From the NCBI RefSeq assembly GCF_000444875.1, contig NC_021985.1:2675535-2739534 (forward strand): a stretch of 64,000 nucleotides of DNA, in the 5' to 3' direction. Source of the DNA: Streptomyces collinus Tu 365. GTDB lineage: Bacteria > Actinomycetota > Actinomycetes > Streptomycetales > Streptomycetaceae. A model generated the notes under the pieces. That model made no database searches. It had not been told where the DNA came from and worked only from the letters and a program-made list of their open reading frames with translations. Positions within the stretch are counted from its first letter, which is position 1; each line of letters opens with the position of its first letter. Below, piece by piece: positions 7,992-16,610 of this stretch. Both the position numbers and the translations under genes were made by a program.

Positions 7992-9173
7992 ATGGCGGAC
8001 GGACGGCGGCACATCGGTGTGGCGGAGCGGCGGGCCCGGCTGGCCCTGCGCCACCGCCTCGCCCCCTCGGCGCGGGCGACGGCCCCGGAGGAGGTCGCGG
8101 ACTCGCTGGTGGCCCTGCACGGCTCGGACCCGGCGACGGTGTACCTGGCGGTGGCCGCCCGGCTGGCCGACCCGGCGAAGGCGGTGGCCGCGACGGAGCG
8201 GGCGCTGTACGAGGACCGCACGCTGGTCAGGATGCACGGCATGCGGCACACGGTGTTCGTGTTCCCCGCCGCCCTGACGGCCGTCGTGCACGCCTCGACG
8301 GGCCTCGCGGTGGCGGCCCGGGAACGCGCGTCGCTGCTCAAGGACATGGCCGGGGCCGGCGCGCCGGACGCGGCCTGGCTCGCGGAGGTCGAGGCGGCCA
8401 CGCTGGCCGCGCTGGCCCGGCGCGGCCAGGCGACCGCGGCGGAGCTGACGGCGGACGAACCGCGGCTGCGCGAGCGGTTCGTGTACGCGCCGGGCAAGAG
8501 CTACGAGGGTGTCCACACGGTCTCCTCCCGGCTGCTGCGCGTGCTCGGCGTCGAGGGGAAGGTGGTCCGCGGCCGCCCGCTCGGCTCCTGGACGTCGAGC
8601 CGGTTCCGCTGGGCGCCCGCCCCCGAGCATCCGGAACTCGACGTGGCCGGGGCGCAGTCGGCCCTGCTGGAGCGGTGGCTGCGGGCGTGCGGCCCGGCGA
8701 CCGAGGCGGACCTGAAGTGGTGGACCGGCTGGCGGGTGACGGAGGTCCGCCGGGCGCTGGCGGCGATCGGGGCGCGGGAGGTGTCCCTGGACGAGGGCAC
8801 GGGGCATGTCGCCGCCGGTGACGAGGACCCGGTCGAGCCGTCCGGGGAGCCGTGGGCCGCCCTGCTGCCCGCCCTCGATCCGACGGCGATGGGCTGGCAG
8901 GGGCGCGACTGGTACCTGGACCCGGAGCTGCGCCCGCTGCTGTTCGACCGCAGCGGCAACGTGGGCCCGACGGTGTGGTGGGACGGCCGGGTGGTGGGCG
9001 GCTGGGCGCAGCGGCCGGACGGCGAGATCGTCTGGCGGATCCCCGGGGGCGGTGTGGCCCGGGAGGCGGAGGCCGCGGTGGCGGCGCGGGCGGAACGGCT
9101 GCGGGCGTGGCTGGGGACGACGAGGGTGACACCCCGGTTCCGCACACCGCTGGAACGCACGCTGTCCGCGTGA
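7992..9173 (+). CDS. Winged-helix DNA-binding protein, AlkZ/YcaQ-like (HTH_42)
   Basis: 393 aa. The N-terminal RARLALRHRLAP..VADSLVALHGSDPATVYLAVAARL and the tandem winged helices up to residue 300 fit the HTH_42 superfamily, which includes the DNA glycosylases AlkZ and AlkX. The C-terminal LDPTAMGWQGRDWYLD, RSGNVGPTVWWDGRVVGGW is the conserved beta-barrel part. The role in repair of alkylated or crosslinked DNA is family-level inference. GGAGG at 7982-7986 supports the start. Confidence 0.85.
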   Translation: MADGRRHIGVAERRARLALRHRLAPSARATAPEEVADSLVALHGSDPATVYLAVAARLADPAKAVAATERALYEDRTLVRMHGMRHTVFVFPAALTAVVHASTGLAVAARERASLLKDMAGAGAPDAAWLAEVEAATLAALARRGQATAAELTADEPRLRERFVYAPGKSYEGVHTVSSRLLRVLGVEGKVVRGRPLGSWTSSRFRWAPAPEHPELDVAGAQSALLERWLRACGPATEADLKWWTGWRVTEVRRALAAIGAREVSLDEGTGHVAAGDEDPVEPSGEPWAALLPALDPTAMGWQGRDWYLDPELRPLLFDRSGNVGPTVWWDGRVVGGWAQRPDGEIVWRIPGGGVAREAEAAVAARAERLRAWLGTTRVTPRFRTPLERTLSA

Positions 9174-9193
9174 GGAACGTCCGCGGGCGGAAA

Positions 9194-9223
9194 CGGGTGC
9201 CCCGCACCGGTACGGGGCACCCG
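9194..9223. terminator. Bidirectional hairpin terminator
   Basis: An 11-bp perfect stem (9194-9204 with 9213-9223), loop of 8, between the convergent winged-helix gene and the 104-aa gene. Confidence 0.75.
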
Positions 9224-9234
9224 GTCCTCCCGGT

Positions 9235-9549
9235 TCAGCGGGAGTAGCGCATGAACGCCCGCACCATGTGGCACGTCGTGGCCGACGGCGGGTGGATGCC
9301 GAGCCGCTCCGCCGTGCTGCGGATCGTCTCGTCGCGGGCCTGGGCCGGCAGGTAGACGCCGGAGTCGAGCAGGGCGATCGCGAGGCGCATGGCCTTCAGG
9401 CGCCGGTTGTGCGTCACGTACCACTCGCGCGGCCGGCCGGCCGGCAGCGGGGACTTCTCCGCCGGCGCGTAGGGCGAGTCGAGCCGGACGGGACGCTTGG
9501 CGGTGGACTGGGTCGGCAGCGGCTTGGTCGTCAGGGCGGCAGCGGGCAC
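9235..9549 (-). CDS. Conserved hypothetical protein, about 104 aa
   Basis: I prefer the GTG start at 9547-9549, because a perfect AGGAGG lies six bases upstream of it; the ATG six bases earlier touches the AGGAGG directly. The N-terminal 35 residues are Pro/Lys-rich and probably disordered. The C-terminal part (REWYVTHNRRLKAMRLAIALLDSGVYLPAQARDETIRSTAERLGIHPPSATTCHMVRAFMRYSR, residues about 42-104) is helical and may bind nucleic acid. I do not recognise a functional family. Confidence 0.65.
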   Translation of the reverse strand: MPAAALTTKPLPTQSTAKRPVRLDSPYAPAEKSPLPAGRPREWYVTHNRRLKAMRLAIALLDSGVYLPAQARDETIRSTAERLGIHPPSATTCHMVRAFMRYSR

Positions 9550-9713
9550 GGGCATCCTCCTGTCGCGGTCAGGACACCCCCGGAAGGCCCCGGCGATGTC
9601 CTCGAACACTGCTTCTATTCTACGACCCACCACTGACAAAAGCCCCTGGCCACAAGGGCTTTCGGGGCTGCCGTGACGCAGGTGGAGAACGGGTTTCGCG
9701 TACCGTGTGCGGC

Positions 9714-10082
9714 ATGGAAATCTGGATCAACCCGGCCTGCTCCAAGTGCCGCAGCGCGCTCACCCTGCTCGACGCCGAGGGGGCGGACTACACCGTGCGC
9801 CGCTACCTGGAGGACGTGCCGGGCGAGGACGAGATCAGGGCCGTGCTCGACCGGCTCGGGCTCGAACCCTGGGACATCACCCGCACCCAGGAGGCGGCCG
9901 CCAAGGAGCTGGGCCTGCGGGACTGGGCGCGCGACGAGAGCGCCCGGGACCGCTGGATCACCGCGCTCGCCGAGCACCCGAAGCTCATCCAGCGGCCCAT
10001 CATCACCGCCGACGACGGCACCGCCCTGGTGGCCAGGACCGACGAGGCCGTCCAGGACGCGCTCTCCCGGGGCAAGAGCTGA
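9714..10082 (+). CDS. ArsC/Spx-family thiol reductase (glutaredoxin-type arsenate reductase-like)
   Basis: 122 aa of the thioredoxin-fold ArsC/Spx family. The active-site CSKC (C9, C12) opens the domain, and LIQRPII near residue 93 carries the Arg that binds the oxyanion in true ArsC. It is unrelated in sequence to the phosphatase-type ArsC at 916-1338. It may reduce arsenate or another disulphide or oxyanion substrate. It stands alone, not in the ars cluster. Confidence 0.85.
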   Translation: MEIWINPACSKCRSALTLLDAEGADYTVRRYLEDVPGEDEIRAVLDRLGLEPWDITRTQEAAAKELGLRDWARDESARDRWITALAEHPKLIQRPIITADDGTALVARTDEAVQDALSRGKS

Positions 10083-10202
10083 GCGAGGTTCAACTCCCCT
10101 TGTGACGCACGTTACTTCGATCACTCCCGTGACCGCTGAGTAACGACGTTCGGGATCTCGTACATAGCGGCGTACGCTCCCCTACCTCTTCAGGAGGCGC
10201 GC

Positions 10203-10976
10203 ATGTCGCGCAGGAGAACTCTCGGCACGAAGAAGAAGATCGCGCTGCTCGTCAGTGCCGCGGCGGTGGCGGGCGGCGGGGCCTTCGCGCTGGCGACGAC
10301 CTCGAACGCCGCACAGCCGCAGAACGCCCGGACCCTGTCCGCCGGGGACTCGACCGTCTGCCAGGGGCTGGCCACGGCCCATGGCAACAACGACCGGTTC
10401 ATCGCGGACCAGAAGGCGAACCCGGACGCGCAGTCGGCGGCCCGGATCGCCAACCGCGAGGCGGTCATCAAGCAGATCGAGGTCCAGCAGAAGGCCGCCG
10501 GATGCACGGTTGGGGAGTCGGCTCAGGGCTCCCAGCAGACGCAGAACGGCAACGGCCAGCAGGGCAACGCGAACCAGCAGGGCAACGCCGGCAAGGGCAA
10601 CGCCAACGGCAACGCCCAGGGCAACCAGCAGGCGGGCGGCCAGCAGGCGGGCGGCCAGCAGGCGGGCGGCCAGCAGGCCGGGAACGCCGGGAACGCGGGG
10701 AACGCCGGCGGCGGCGCCGCGGCCTCCGGCCAGCAGGTCTGCAAGGGCTCCACGGTCACGCTCTCCGGCGAGGCCGGCGCCCCGGCCGCCTCCAGCAACC
10801 AGTTCCCGGCGGGGACGACGCTGAAGGTCACCAACCTGGACAACAACAAGTCCACGACCGTGAAGGTCACCTCGGTGTCCGGCAGTTGCGTGCTGCTCAA
10901 CAACGCCGCCTTCGAGCAGGTCCGCGAACCGGGCAAGTTCCTGATCCGCCGGGCCGTCATCGAGAAGGTGGGGTGA
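10203..10976 (+). CDS. Secreted protein with Gln/Gly/Asn-rich repeat linker
   Basis: 257 aa. Residues 1-36 form a signal peptide (RRTLGTKKKIALLVSAAAVAGGGAFALA..SNA). Residues 50-102 are a helical domain with two Cys, followed by a low-complexity linker (about 105-180) with GGQQA repeats, and a C-terminal domain (VCKGSTVTLSG..FPAGTTLKVTNLDNNKSTTVKV..GKFLIRRAVIEKV) that resembles the double-psi beta-barrel of RlpA/expansin-like proteins. GGAGG precedes the ATG. The design mirrors the DUF1996 protein at 16611, which has the same QQ-rich linker, suggesting a shared wall or matrix location. Function unknown. Confidence 0.75.
   Translation: MSRRRTLGTKKKIALLVSAAAVAGGGAFALATTSNAAQPQNARTLSAGDSTVCQGLATAHGNNDRFIADQKANPDAQSAARIANREAVIKQIEVQQKAAGCTVGESAQGSQQTQNGNGQQGNANQQGNAGKGNANGNAQGNQQAGGQQAGGQQAGGQQAGNAGNAGNAGGGAAASGQQVCKGSTVTLSGEAGAPAASSNQFPAGTTLKVTNLDNNKSTTVKVTSVSGSCVLLNNAAFEQVREPGKFLIRRAVIEKVG
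10636..10680 (+). repeat. Three tandem copies of a 15-bp repeat inside the linker
   Basis: CAGCAGGCGGGCGGC is repeated three times exactly, and a fourth, diverged copy follows. It encodes QQAGG units of the linker and keeps frame. Confidence 0.75.
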
Positions 10977-11121
10977 GACCGGGCCGGACCGGCAGGGCAC
11001 GGTGCGGGCACGCCGCCTCGGCCCCGGCGACGAGGTGCGCCGGGGTCAGGAGGAACAGGCGGCGTGCCCGGCCGGGGCTGGCGACCGTGCGGGGGTGGCG
11101 GTCGCCGGCCCCGGCCTCGCA

Positions 11122-11173
11122 CCGGTTCCCGTCGGCCCGGTGCACGCGGGCCCGGTTCCCGTCGGCCCGGTGC
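11122..11173. repeat. Direct repeat upstream of glnII
   Basis: A 22-bp sequence beginning CCGGTTCCCGTCGG occurs at 11122-11143 and again at 11152-11173, a 30-bp period. It lies in the 372-base non-coding stretch between the secreted-protein gene and glnII, just upstream of the GlnR box. No gene is supported in this stretch. Confidence 0.6.
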
Positions 11174-11208
11174 GCCTCACCGTGTGAGTCGCGGCACTCG
11201 AGCCCCAG

Positions 11209-11246
11209 GTAACACGGGGTTCACATTCGGGCAATGGCCGGGAAAC
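11209..11246 (+). promoter_or_regulatory. GlnR binding site of glnII
   Basis: GTAAC-N6-TTCAC-N6-GCAAT-N6-GAAAC: four 5-mers at exact 11-base intervals, matching the a1-b1-a2-b2 architecture of Streptomyces GlnR boxes. A -35-like TTGACA follows at 11253-11258. Known biology: GlnR activates nitrogen-assimilation genes, including glnII, when nitrogen is limiting. Confidence 0.85.
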
Positions 11247-11348
11247 GGCCTGTTGACAGGCTGCGCGGCAGATCGAGCGGTGCCCCGGTGCCGCAGCCGC
11301 AGCACCCGCACCGAGTGCGCCCGACACACCCCCTAAGGATGTGGCCCC

Positions 11349-12380
11349 GTGACCTTCAAGGCTGAGTACATCTGGATCGACGGCACCGAGCCGACGGCCA
11401 AGCTCCGTTCGAAGACGAAGATCATCACGGGTGCCTTCGGCGGTCTCGGCACGCTGCCCGTCTGGGGCTTCGACGGCTCCTCCACCAACCAGGCCGAGGG
11501 CCACGCCTCGGACCGTGTGCTCCGGCCGGTCTTCAGCTGTCCGGACCCGATCCGCGGCGGCGACGACATCCTCGTCCTGTGCGACGTCCTCGACACCGAC
11601 ATGACCCCGCACCGGTCCAACACGCGGGCCCCGCTCGCCGAGGTCGCCGAGCGGTTCGCCGCGCAGGAGCCGATCTTCGGCATCGAGCAGGAGTACACCT
11701 TCTTCGAGGGCTCCCGCCCGCTGGGCTTCCCCGAGAACGGCTTCCCGGCCCCCCAGGGCGGCTACTACTGCGGTGTCGGCGCCGACGAGATCTTCGGCCG
11801 GGACGTCGTCGAGGCCCACCTGGACAACTGCCTGAAGGCGGGGCTCGCCATCTCCGGCATCAACGCCGAGGTCATGCCCGGCCAGTGGGAGTTCCAGGTC
11901 GGCCCGGTCTCCCCGCTGGAGGTCTCCGACCACCTGTGGGTGGCCCGCTGGCTGCTGTACCGCACCGCCGAGGACTTCGGCGTCTCGGCGACGCTGGACC
12001 CCAAGCCGGTGAAGGGCGACTGGAACGGGGCGGGCGCGCACACCAACTTCTCCACGAAGGCGATGCGCGAGGGCTACGACGCGATCATCACCGCGTGCGA
12101 GTCGCTCGGCGAGGGCTCCAAGCCGCTCGACCACGTCAAGAACTACGGCGCCGGCATCGACGAGCGGCTGACCGGCCTGCACGAGACCGCCCCGTGGGAC
12201 AAGTACACCTACGGCGTCTCCGACCGCGGCGCCTCGGTGCGCATCCCGTGGCAGGTCGAGAAGGACCGCAAGGGCTACATCGAGGACCGCCGCCCGAACG
12301 CCAACGTCGACCCGTACGTGGTGACCCGCCTGCTGGTGGACACCTGCTGCTCCGCCCTGGAGAAGGCCGGCCAGGTCTGA
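11349..12380 (+). CDS. glnII: Glutamine synthetase type II (eukaryotic-type)
   Basis: 343 aa, the length of GSII. The start is GTG, with TAAGGA about 10 bases upstream. The motifs TEPTAKLRSKTKII, WGFDGSSTNQAEG (beta-grasp loop), FGIEQEYTFFE (metal-ligand Glu pair), GINAEVMPGQWEFQVGP and GDWNGAGAHTNFSTK (ATP/glutamate binding) are intact. It makes glutamine in the cytoplasm and is heat-labile and octa/decameric in the family. It lacks an adenylylation site, so control is mainly through the GlnR box at 11209-11246. Confidence 0.97.
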   Translation: MTFKAEYIWIDGTEPTAKLRSKTKIITGAFGGLGTLPVWGFDGSSTNQAEGHASDRVLRPVFSCPDPIRGGDDILVLCDVLDTDMTPHRSNTRAPLAEVAERFAAQEPIFGIEQEYTFFEGSRPLGFPENGFPAPQGGYYCGVGADEIFGRDVVEAHLDNCLKAGLAISGINAEVMPGQWEFQVGPVSPLEVSDHLWVARWLLYRTAEDFGVSATLDPKPVKGDWNGAGAHTNFSTKAMREGYDAIITACESLGEGSKPLDHVKNYGAGIDERLTGLHETAPWDKYTYGVSDRGASVRIPWQVEKDRKGYIEDRRPNANVDPYVVTRLLVDTCCSALEKAGQV

Positions 12381-12397
12381 TCCGCACCGCTTCCCCG

Positions 12398-12430
12398 CAG
12401 GGGCGCCCGCCACGACGGCGGGCGCCCCTG
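12398..12430 (+). terminator. glnII terminator
   Basis: A perfect 14-bp GC stem (12398-12411 with 12417-12430), 5-base loop, 18 bases after the glnII stop. Confidence 0.88.
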
Positions 12431-12535
12431 TGGCGTGCCCGGCCGGCCGGCGCGGCGTCAACCGCGTGTCCGGGCAGGCGTCCAAGAGGTGAGAGGAGGC
12501 TCCTGCCGGGCGCCCGCGTCTGCTTCAATGGGCCC

Positions 12536-12658
12536 ATGGCCAGCTTCGAGAACCGCATCGCGACGGGTCGCCATGACCTGGAGCCGTTCTGGCCGTCCCG
12601 TCAGCACCACGACTTCGACCGGGTGTGTTGCCGCGTGCCTGACGCGCGGGCCCTCTGA
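12536..12658 (+). CDS. Putative leader peptide ORF with Cys-Cys
   Basis: 40 codons, ATG at 12536, ending RQHHDFDRVCCRVPDARAL. The segment resembles Streptomyces leader peptides of the type RxHVDLxRVxxxxC, short ORFs placed before genes controlled by ribosome-mediated, often cysteine-responsive, attenuation. It lies 116 bases before the winged-helix gene at 12775. It could also be a small free-standing protein. Expression is not proven by sequence. Confidence 0.45.
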   Translation: MASFENRIATGRHDLEPFWPSRQHHDFDRVCCRVPDARAL

Positions 12659-12774
12659 AGCCGTACCCCGGCCTCCGGCCAGCGCGGAACGACGTACGTC
12701 CCCGGCGCGCCCGACCACGAGTCGCGGCCGCCGCACCTCCCGACGAACTCCTCGCGCGAAAGAGCTGACCTCTC

Positions 12775-13371
12775 ATGGCGACCCCTGGTTCCCTCTCCCC
12801 CACCGCCCTGACCGCCACCGCCCAGGCCCCGGCACACCCCGCACGCCACCGGCTGCGGGCCGTCGACCGGGACGAGGTCGTCGACGTGGCCGACCTGCTG
12901 CCGCCCGGCGCCACCTGGCTGCCCGCCCCCGAGCACACCCTGCCCGCGCTGCCCGGCCGGCCGCCCATGGTCGGCTACCTGGTGCTGGTCCCGGCCGACC
13001 AGCGGCTGCCGTTCCCGCCGGTCGCGGTGCCGGACGCGGCCGCGCCGGACGGCCGCGCCGGCGCCCAGGGGGACGCCGGCCCGCTGGTGCGGATCGACGC
13101 CGTGCGGCGCACCGCGAGCGTCGACGGCACCGAACTCGACCTCACCTACCTGGAGTTCGAACTGCTCGCCCACCTGGTGGCGCACCCGCACCGGGTGCAC
13201 ACCCGGGACCAGCTGGTCACCACGGTGTGGGGCTACGGCCACGTGGGCGACGGCCGCACCGTCGACGTCCACATCGCCCGGCTGCGCCGCAAGCTGGGCG
13301 TCCAGCACCGCGGGTCGATCCAGACGGTGCGCCGGGTCGGCTACAAGTACACCCCGCCGACCGGGCGTTGA
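12775..13371 (+). CDS. Winged-helix transcriptional regulator (OmpR/PhoB-type effector domain, no receiver)
   Basis: 198 aa. Residues about 100-195 form a complete OmpR-type winged helix: LDLTYLEFELLAHLVAHPHRVHTRDQLVTTVWG, recognition helix GDGRTVDVHIARLRRKLG and wing IQTVRRVGYKY. The first 100 residues are Pro/Ala-rich with no receiver Asp, so it is not a standard response regulator. The upstream Cys-Cys leader-like ORF suggests that its own expression is attenuated, possibly by amino-acid supply. The target genes are unknown. Confidence 0.85.
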   Translation: MATPGSLSPTALTATAQAPAHPARHRLRAVDRDEVVDVADLLPPGATWLPAPEHTLPALPGRPPMVGYLVLVPADQRLPFPPVAVPDAAAPDGRAGAQGDAGPLVRIDAVRRTASVDGTELDLTYLEFELLAHLVAHPHRVHTRDQLVTTVWGYGHVGDGRTVDVHIARLRRKLGVQHRGSIQTVRRVGYKYTPPTGR

Positions 13372-13437
13372 ACCGCCACGTCTGCCCTCGGCAGACGGGC
13401 CTTCCCTCCCCGGGCCGCACCCGGCACGCTTCCCGGC

Positions 13438-14484
13438 ATGAGACTTCTGGTGCTGGGCGGTACGGAGTTCGTGGGACGGTCCGTCGTGGAGGCGGCGCTG
13501 GACCGCGGCTGGGAGGTGACCGTCCTCCACCGGGGCCGGCACGAACCCCCGGCCGGGGTGCGGTCGCTGCGCGGCGACCGCACCGCTGCCGGCGGGCTCG
13601 CCGCGCTCGCCGGGACCGGTGACACCTGGGACGCGGTGGTCGACACCTGGTCGGCCGCGCCGCGCGCGGTGCGGGACGCGGCCCGGCTGCTGCGCGGCCG
13701 GGCCGGGCGGTACGTGTACGTCTCCAGCCGGTCCGTGTACGCCTGGCCCTGGCCCGCGCGGGCCGCCGAGGACGCCCGGCTGGTCGAGGGCGCCTCGGCC
13801 GGCGCCGGCCCGACGGACTACGCCCGGGACAAGCGGGGCGGCGAGCTCGCGGCCGTGGAGTCCTTCGGCACGGACGGCTCCCTGCTGGTCCGGGCCGGGC
13901 TGATCCTCGGCCCGTACGAGAACGTCGGCCGGCTGCCCTGGTGGCTGACCCGGATCGCCCGCGGCGGCCCGGTCCTGGCACCCGGACCGCGCGACCTTGC
14001 CGTCCAGTTCATCGACGCGCGCGACCTCGCGGACTGGCTCCTCGGGGCGGTACGGCAGGAACTGAGCGGGCCGTACGACCTGATCGGGCCGCCCGGCCAC
14101 ACCACCATGGGCGAACTGCTGGACACATGTGTCCGGATCACCGGCGCGGACGCGGAGCTGCGCTGGACCGACCCGCGGGTGATCCTGGACGCCGGTGTGG
14201 AGCCGTGGACCCACCTGCCGGTGTGGGTGCCGCCGGACGACGAGCTGTACGCGCCGGTCCACCGCACGGACGTGTCACGGGCGCTGGCCACGGGGCTGGT
14301 GTGCCGCCCGGCCGCCGAGACCGTCGCGGACACCTGGGAGTGGCTCACCCGGATCGGCGGCGCGGCCCCGCAGCGGCCGGACCGCGCGGGCGTGGGCCTG
14401 GCCCCCGAGGTGGAGGCGAAGCTGCTCGCGGCGGCCGGGGGTGTACCTGGCACCACCTCCCAGGAGGGGGCTCCGGGCCAGTGA
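13438..14484 (+). CDS. NAD(P)-dependent sugar-epimerase-like SDR protein
   Basis: 348 aa extended SDR. The nucleotide-binding motif GGTEFVG stands at residue 8, YVYVSSRSVY gives strand 5 and the catalytic Ser, and Y-x3-K is present as DYARDKRG. RAGLILGPYENVGRLPWWL and the C-terminal substrate domain follow. The substrate is unknown; related proteins are annotated as nucleoside-sugar epimerases or reductases. It stands alone between the regulator and the histidine-kinase gene. Confidence 0.82.
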   Translation: MRLLVLGGTEFVGRSVVEAALDRGWEVTVLHRGRHEPPAGVRSLRGDRTAAGGLAALAGTGDTWDAVVDTWSAAPRAVRDAARLLRGRAGRYVYVSSRSVYAWPWPARAAEDARLVEGASAGAGPTDYARDKRGGELAAVESFGTDGSLLVRAGLILGPYENVGRLPWWLTRIARGGPVLAPGPRDLAVQFIDARDLADWLLGAVRQELSGPYDLIGPPGHTTMGELLDTCVRITGADAELRWTDPRVILDAGVEPWTHLPVWVPPDDELYAPVHRTDVSRALATGLVCRPAAETVADTWEWLTRIGGAAPQRPDRAGVGLAPEVEAKLLAAAGGVPGTTSQEGAPGQ

Positions 14485-14515
14485 ACCCGGGGCCGGGGTC
14501 GGCCAGACTGGCCCC

Positions 14516-15787
14516 ATGAACACCGACACGAAGAGCGACGTCGTCCGCGACCGTATACGGGAGGTCGTGCTCGCCGCCGTACGGGGACTCGTGCTCGCAC
14601 TGGTCATGCTGCCGCTGTCCATCCTCTGTCTCGTCCTCAGCCTGGTGTCCATCGCGTTCGTCCCGCTCGGCCTCGGCATCCTCACGACCCCCGCGGTCCT
14701 GGACGGCGTCCGGCGGTTCGCGGACGTACGGCGGCGGCTCTCGCAGGAGTGGTGCGGGATGCCGATCCGGTCGTCGTACCGGCCGGTCCCCGAGGACGCC
14801 AGCCCCTGGACCCGTACCGTCGTGCTGCTGTCCGACCCCGCGACCTGGCGGGACCTGCGCTGGCTGGCCGTCGACATGACGGCCGGGTACGTCACCGCGC
14901 TGCTCCCGGCCGTCCTGCTCTTCTACCCCTTCGAGGGCTTCGCGGTGGCCGCCGGTCTGTGGCGGGTGCTCGCGGACGGCCACACCTACTGGTACGGCTT
15001 CGTGCCGGTCACCGACCAGCCCTCCGCGCTCGGCGCGGCCGCCACCGCCGTGGTGCTCCTCCTCGCCGCCTACCGCCTCACCCCACGGCTGCTGACCGCG
15101 CACTTCCGGCTCACCCGGGCCCTGCTGGGCGGTGGCCGGGAGGAACTCACCGAGCGGGTGCGGGTGCTGACCGAGACCCGGCGCGACGCGGTGGACACGT
15201 CCGCCGCCGAGCTGCGCCGGATCGAGCGGGACCTGCACGACGGCGCGCAGGCCCGGCTGGTCGCGATGGGCATGGACCTCGGGACGATCGAGATGCTGCT
15301 CGACAAGGACCCGGCGCAGGCCAGGCGGCTGCTCTCGCAGGCCCGCCGCAACTCCGTCGAGGCCCTGGAGGAACTGCGCGACCTGGTCCGCGGCATCCAC
15401 CCGCCGGTGCTGGCCGAGCGGGGCCTCGGGGACGCGGTGCGGGCGCTGGCGCTGCGGCTGCCGGTGCCGACGGAGGTCACCGTGGAGCTGTCCGGCCGTG
15501 CGGACGCCCCGGTGGAGTCGGCCGCCTACTTCGCGGTGAGCGAGGTGCTCACCAACGCCGTCAAGCACTCGGGCGCCGACCGGATCTGGGCCGACCTGCT
15601 GCACGCGGACGGCATGCTGCGGGTCACCGTGACCGACAACGGCAGGGGCGGGGCGACGGTCGCGGCCGGAACCGGGCTCGCCGGGATCGAGCGGCGGCTC
15701 GGTACATTCGACGGCGTCCTGGCCGTCAGCAGTCCCGCGGGCGGCCCCACCCTGGTGACCATGGAGATTCCGTGCGCGTTGTCCTAG
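14516..15787 (+). CDS. Two-component sensor histidine kinase, NarL-type partner (HisKA_3)
   Basis: 423 aa. Four hydrophobic segments occur in the N-terminal half (about 20-60 and 122-185), with a sensor_2/DUF-like membrane part. The H-box RRIERDLHDGAQARLVAMG (phospho-His in DLHDG), then GIHPPVLAERGLGDAVRAL, the N-box VSEVLTNAVKHS and the G-box TDNGRGG..GTGLAGIERR complete the kinase. Its last 16 bases overlap the response-regulator gene. The signal is unknown. Confidence 0.93.
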   Translation: MNTDTKSDVVRDRIREVVLAAVRGLVLALVMLPLSILCLVLSLVSIAFVPLGLGILTTPAVLDGVRRFADVRRRLSQEWCGMPIRSSYRPVPEDASPWTRTVVLLSDPATWRDLRWLAVDMTAGYVTALLPAVLLFYPFEGFAVAAGLWRVLADGHTYWYGFVPVTDQPSALGAAATAVVLLLAAYRLTPRLLTAHFRLTRALLGGGREELTERVRVLTETRRDAVDTSAAELRRIERDLHDGAQARLVAMGMDLGTIEMLLDKDPAQARRLLSQARRNSVEALEELRDLVRGIHPPVLAERGLGDAVRALALRLPVPTEVTVELSGRADAPVESAAYFAVSEVLTNAVKHSGADRIWADLLHADGMLRVTVTDNGRGGATVAAGTGLAGIERRLGTFDGVLAVSSPAGGPTLVTMEIPCALS

Positions 15788-16425
15788 CCGAGGACCTGTT
15801 CCTGCTGCGTGACGGGCTGGTCCGGATGCTGGAGGCCTACGGCTTCGAGATCGTGGCGGCCGTCGAGTCCGGACCCGAACTCGACGCGGCGCTGGCACGG
15901 TCGCGGCCGGACGTCGCGGTGGTCGACGTGCGGCTGCCGCCCACGCACACCGACGAGGGGCTGCAGTGCGCCCTGCGGGCCCGGCGGGCGCGGCCGGGTC
16001 TGCCGGTGCTGGTGCTCTCCCAGCACGTGGAGCAGCTGTACGCGCGCGAGTTGCTGGCCGACGGCAGCGGCGGGGTGGGCTACCTGCTGAAGGACCGGGT
16101 GTTCGACGCCGACCAGTTCGTGGACGCGGTACGGCGGGTGGCCGCGGGCGGCACGGCGATGGACCCGCAGGTGATCCAGCAGCTGCTGTCGCGCCGGGCC
16201 GGCGACGGCCGGCCGCTCGACGGGCTCACCCCGCGGGAGCGCGAGGTGCTGGAGCTGATGGCGCAGGGCCGGTCCAACGCGGCGATCGCCGGCCAGCTGG
16301 TGGTGACGGAACGGGCCATCGCCAAACACACCTCCAACATCTTCGCCAAACTGGGCCTGGAGGTGTCGGACGATGACAACCGGCGCGTTCTGGCGGTGCT
16401 CGCCCATCTGGACCGCGACCGCTGA
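15772..16425 (+). CDS. NarL/LuxR-family response regulator
   Basis: 217 aa. GTG start at 15772 inside the end of the kinase gene, with GGAG six bases upstream. The receiver has the acidic pair AED, phospho-Asp in VAVVDVRLPP, LVLSQH and the Lys in YLLKDRV. The LuxR-type helix-turn-helix is LTPREREVLELMAQGRSNAAIAGQLVVTERAIAKHTSNIFAKLGL. It pairs with the preceding kinase. The downstream hairpin at 16529-16558 probably ends the operon. Confidence 0.94.
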   Translation: MRVVLAEDLFLLRDGLVRMLEAYGFEIVAAVESGPELDAALARSRPDVAVVDVRLPPTHTDEGLQCALRARRARPGLPVLVLSQHVEQLYARELLADGSGGVGYLLKDRVFDADQFVDAVRRVAAGGTAMDPQVIQQLLSRRAGDGRPLDGLTPREREVLELMAQGRSNAAIAGQLVVTERAIAKHTSNIFAKLGLEVSDDDNRRVLAVLAHLDRDR

Positions 16426-16528
16426 AACGGCCGGACTTTTTCATGAACTTCCGCTGCTCAGGAGCCTGTTGGGGCCACCGTGACGCAGTGGGTCCGTGAT
16501 GAATTCGTGGGACCGGTGAACACCCCGC

Positions 16529-16558
16529 AAGCGGCGTCCGTATGGAAGGACGCCGCTT
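16529..16558 (+). terminator. Hairpin terminator after the two-component operon
   Basis: A perfect 11-bp stem (16529-16539 with 16548-16558), 8-base loop, 104 bases after the response-regulator stop and 52 bases before the DUF1996 gene. Confidence 0.65.
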
Positions 16559-16610
16559 CACTCCTGTCGGGCGCCTCGATGCTGCCCCGCAAGGAAGTCA
16601 GAGGAGTTCC

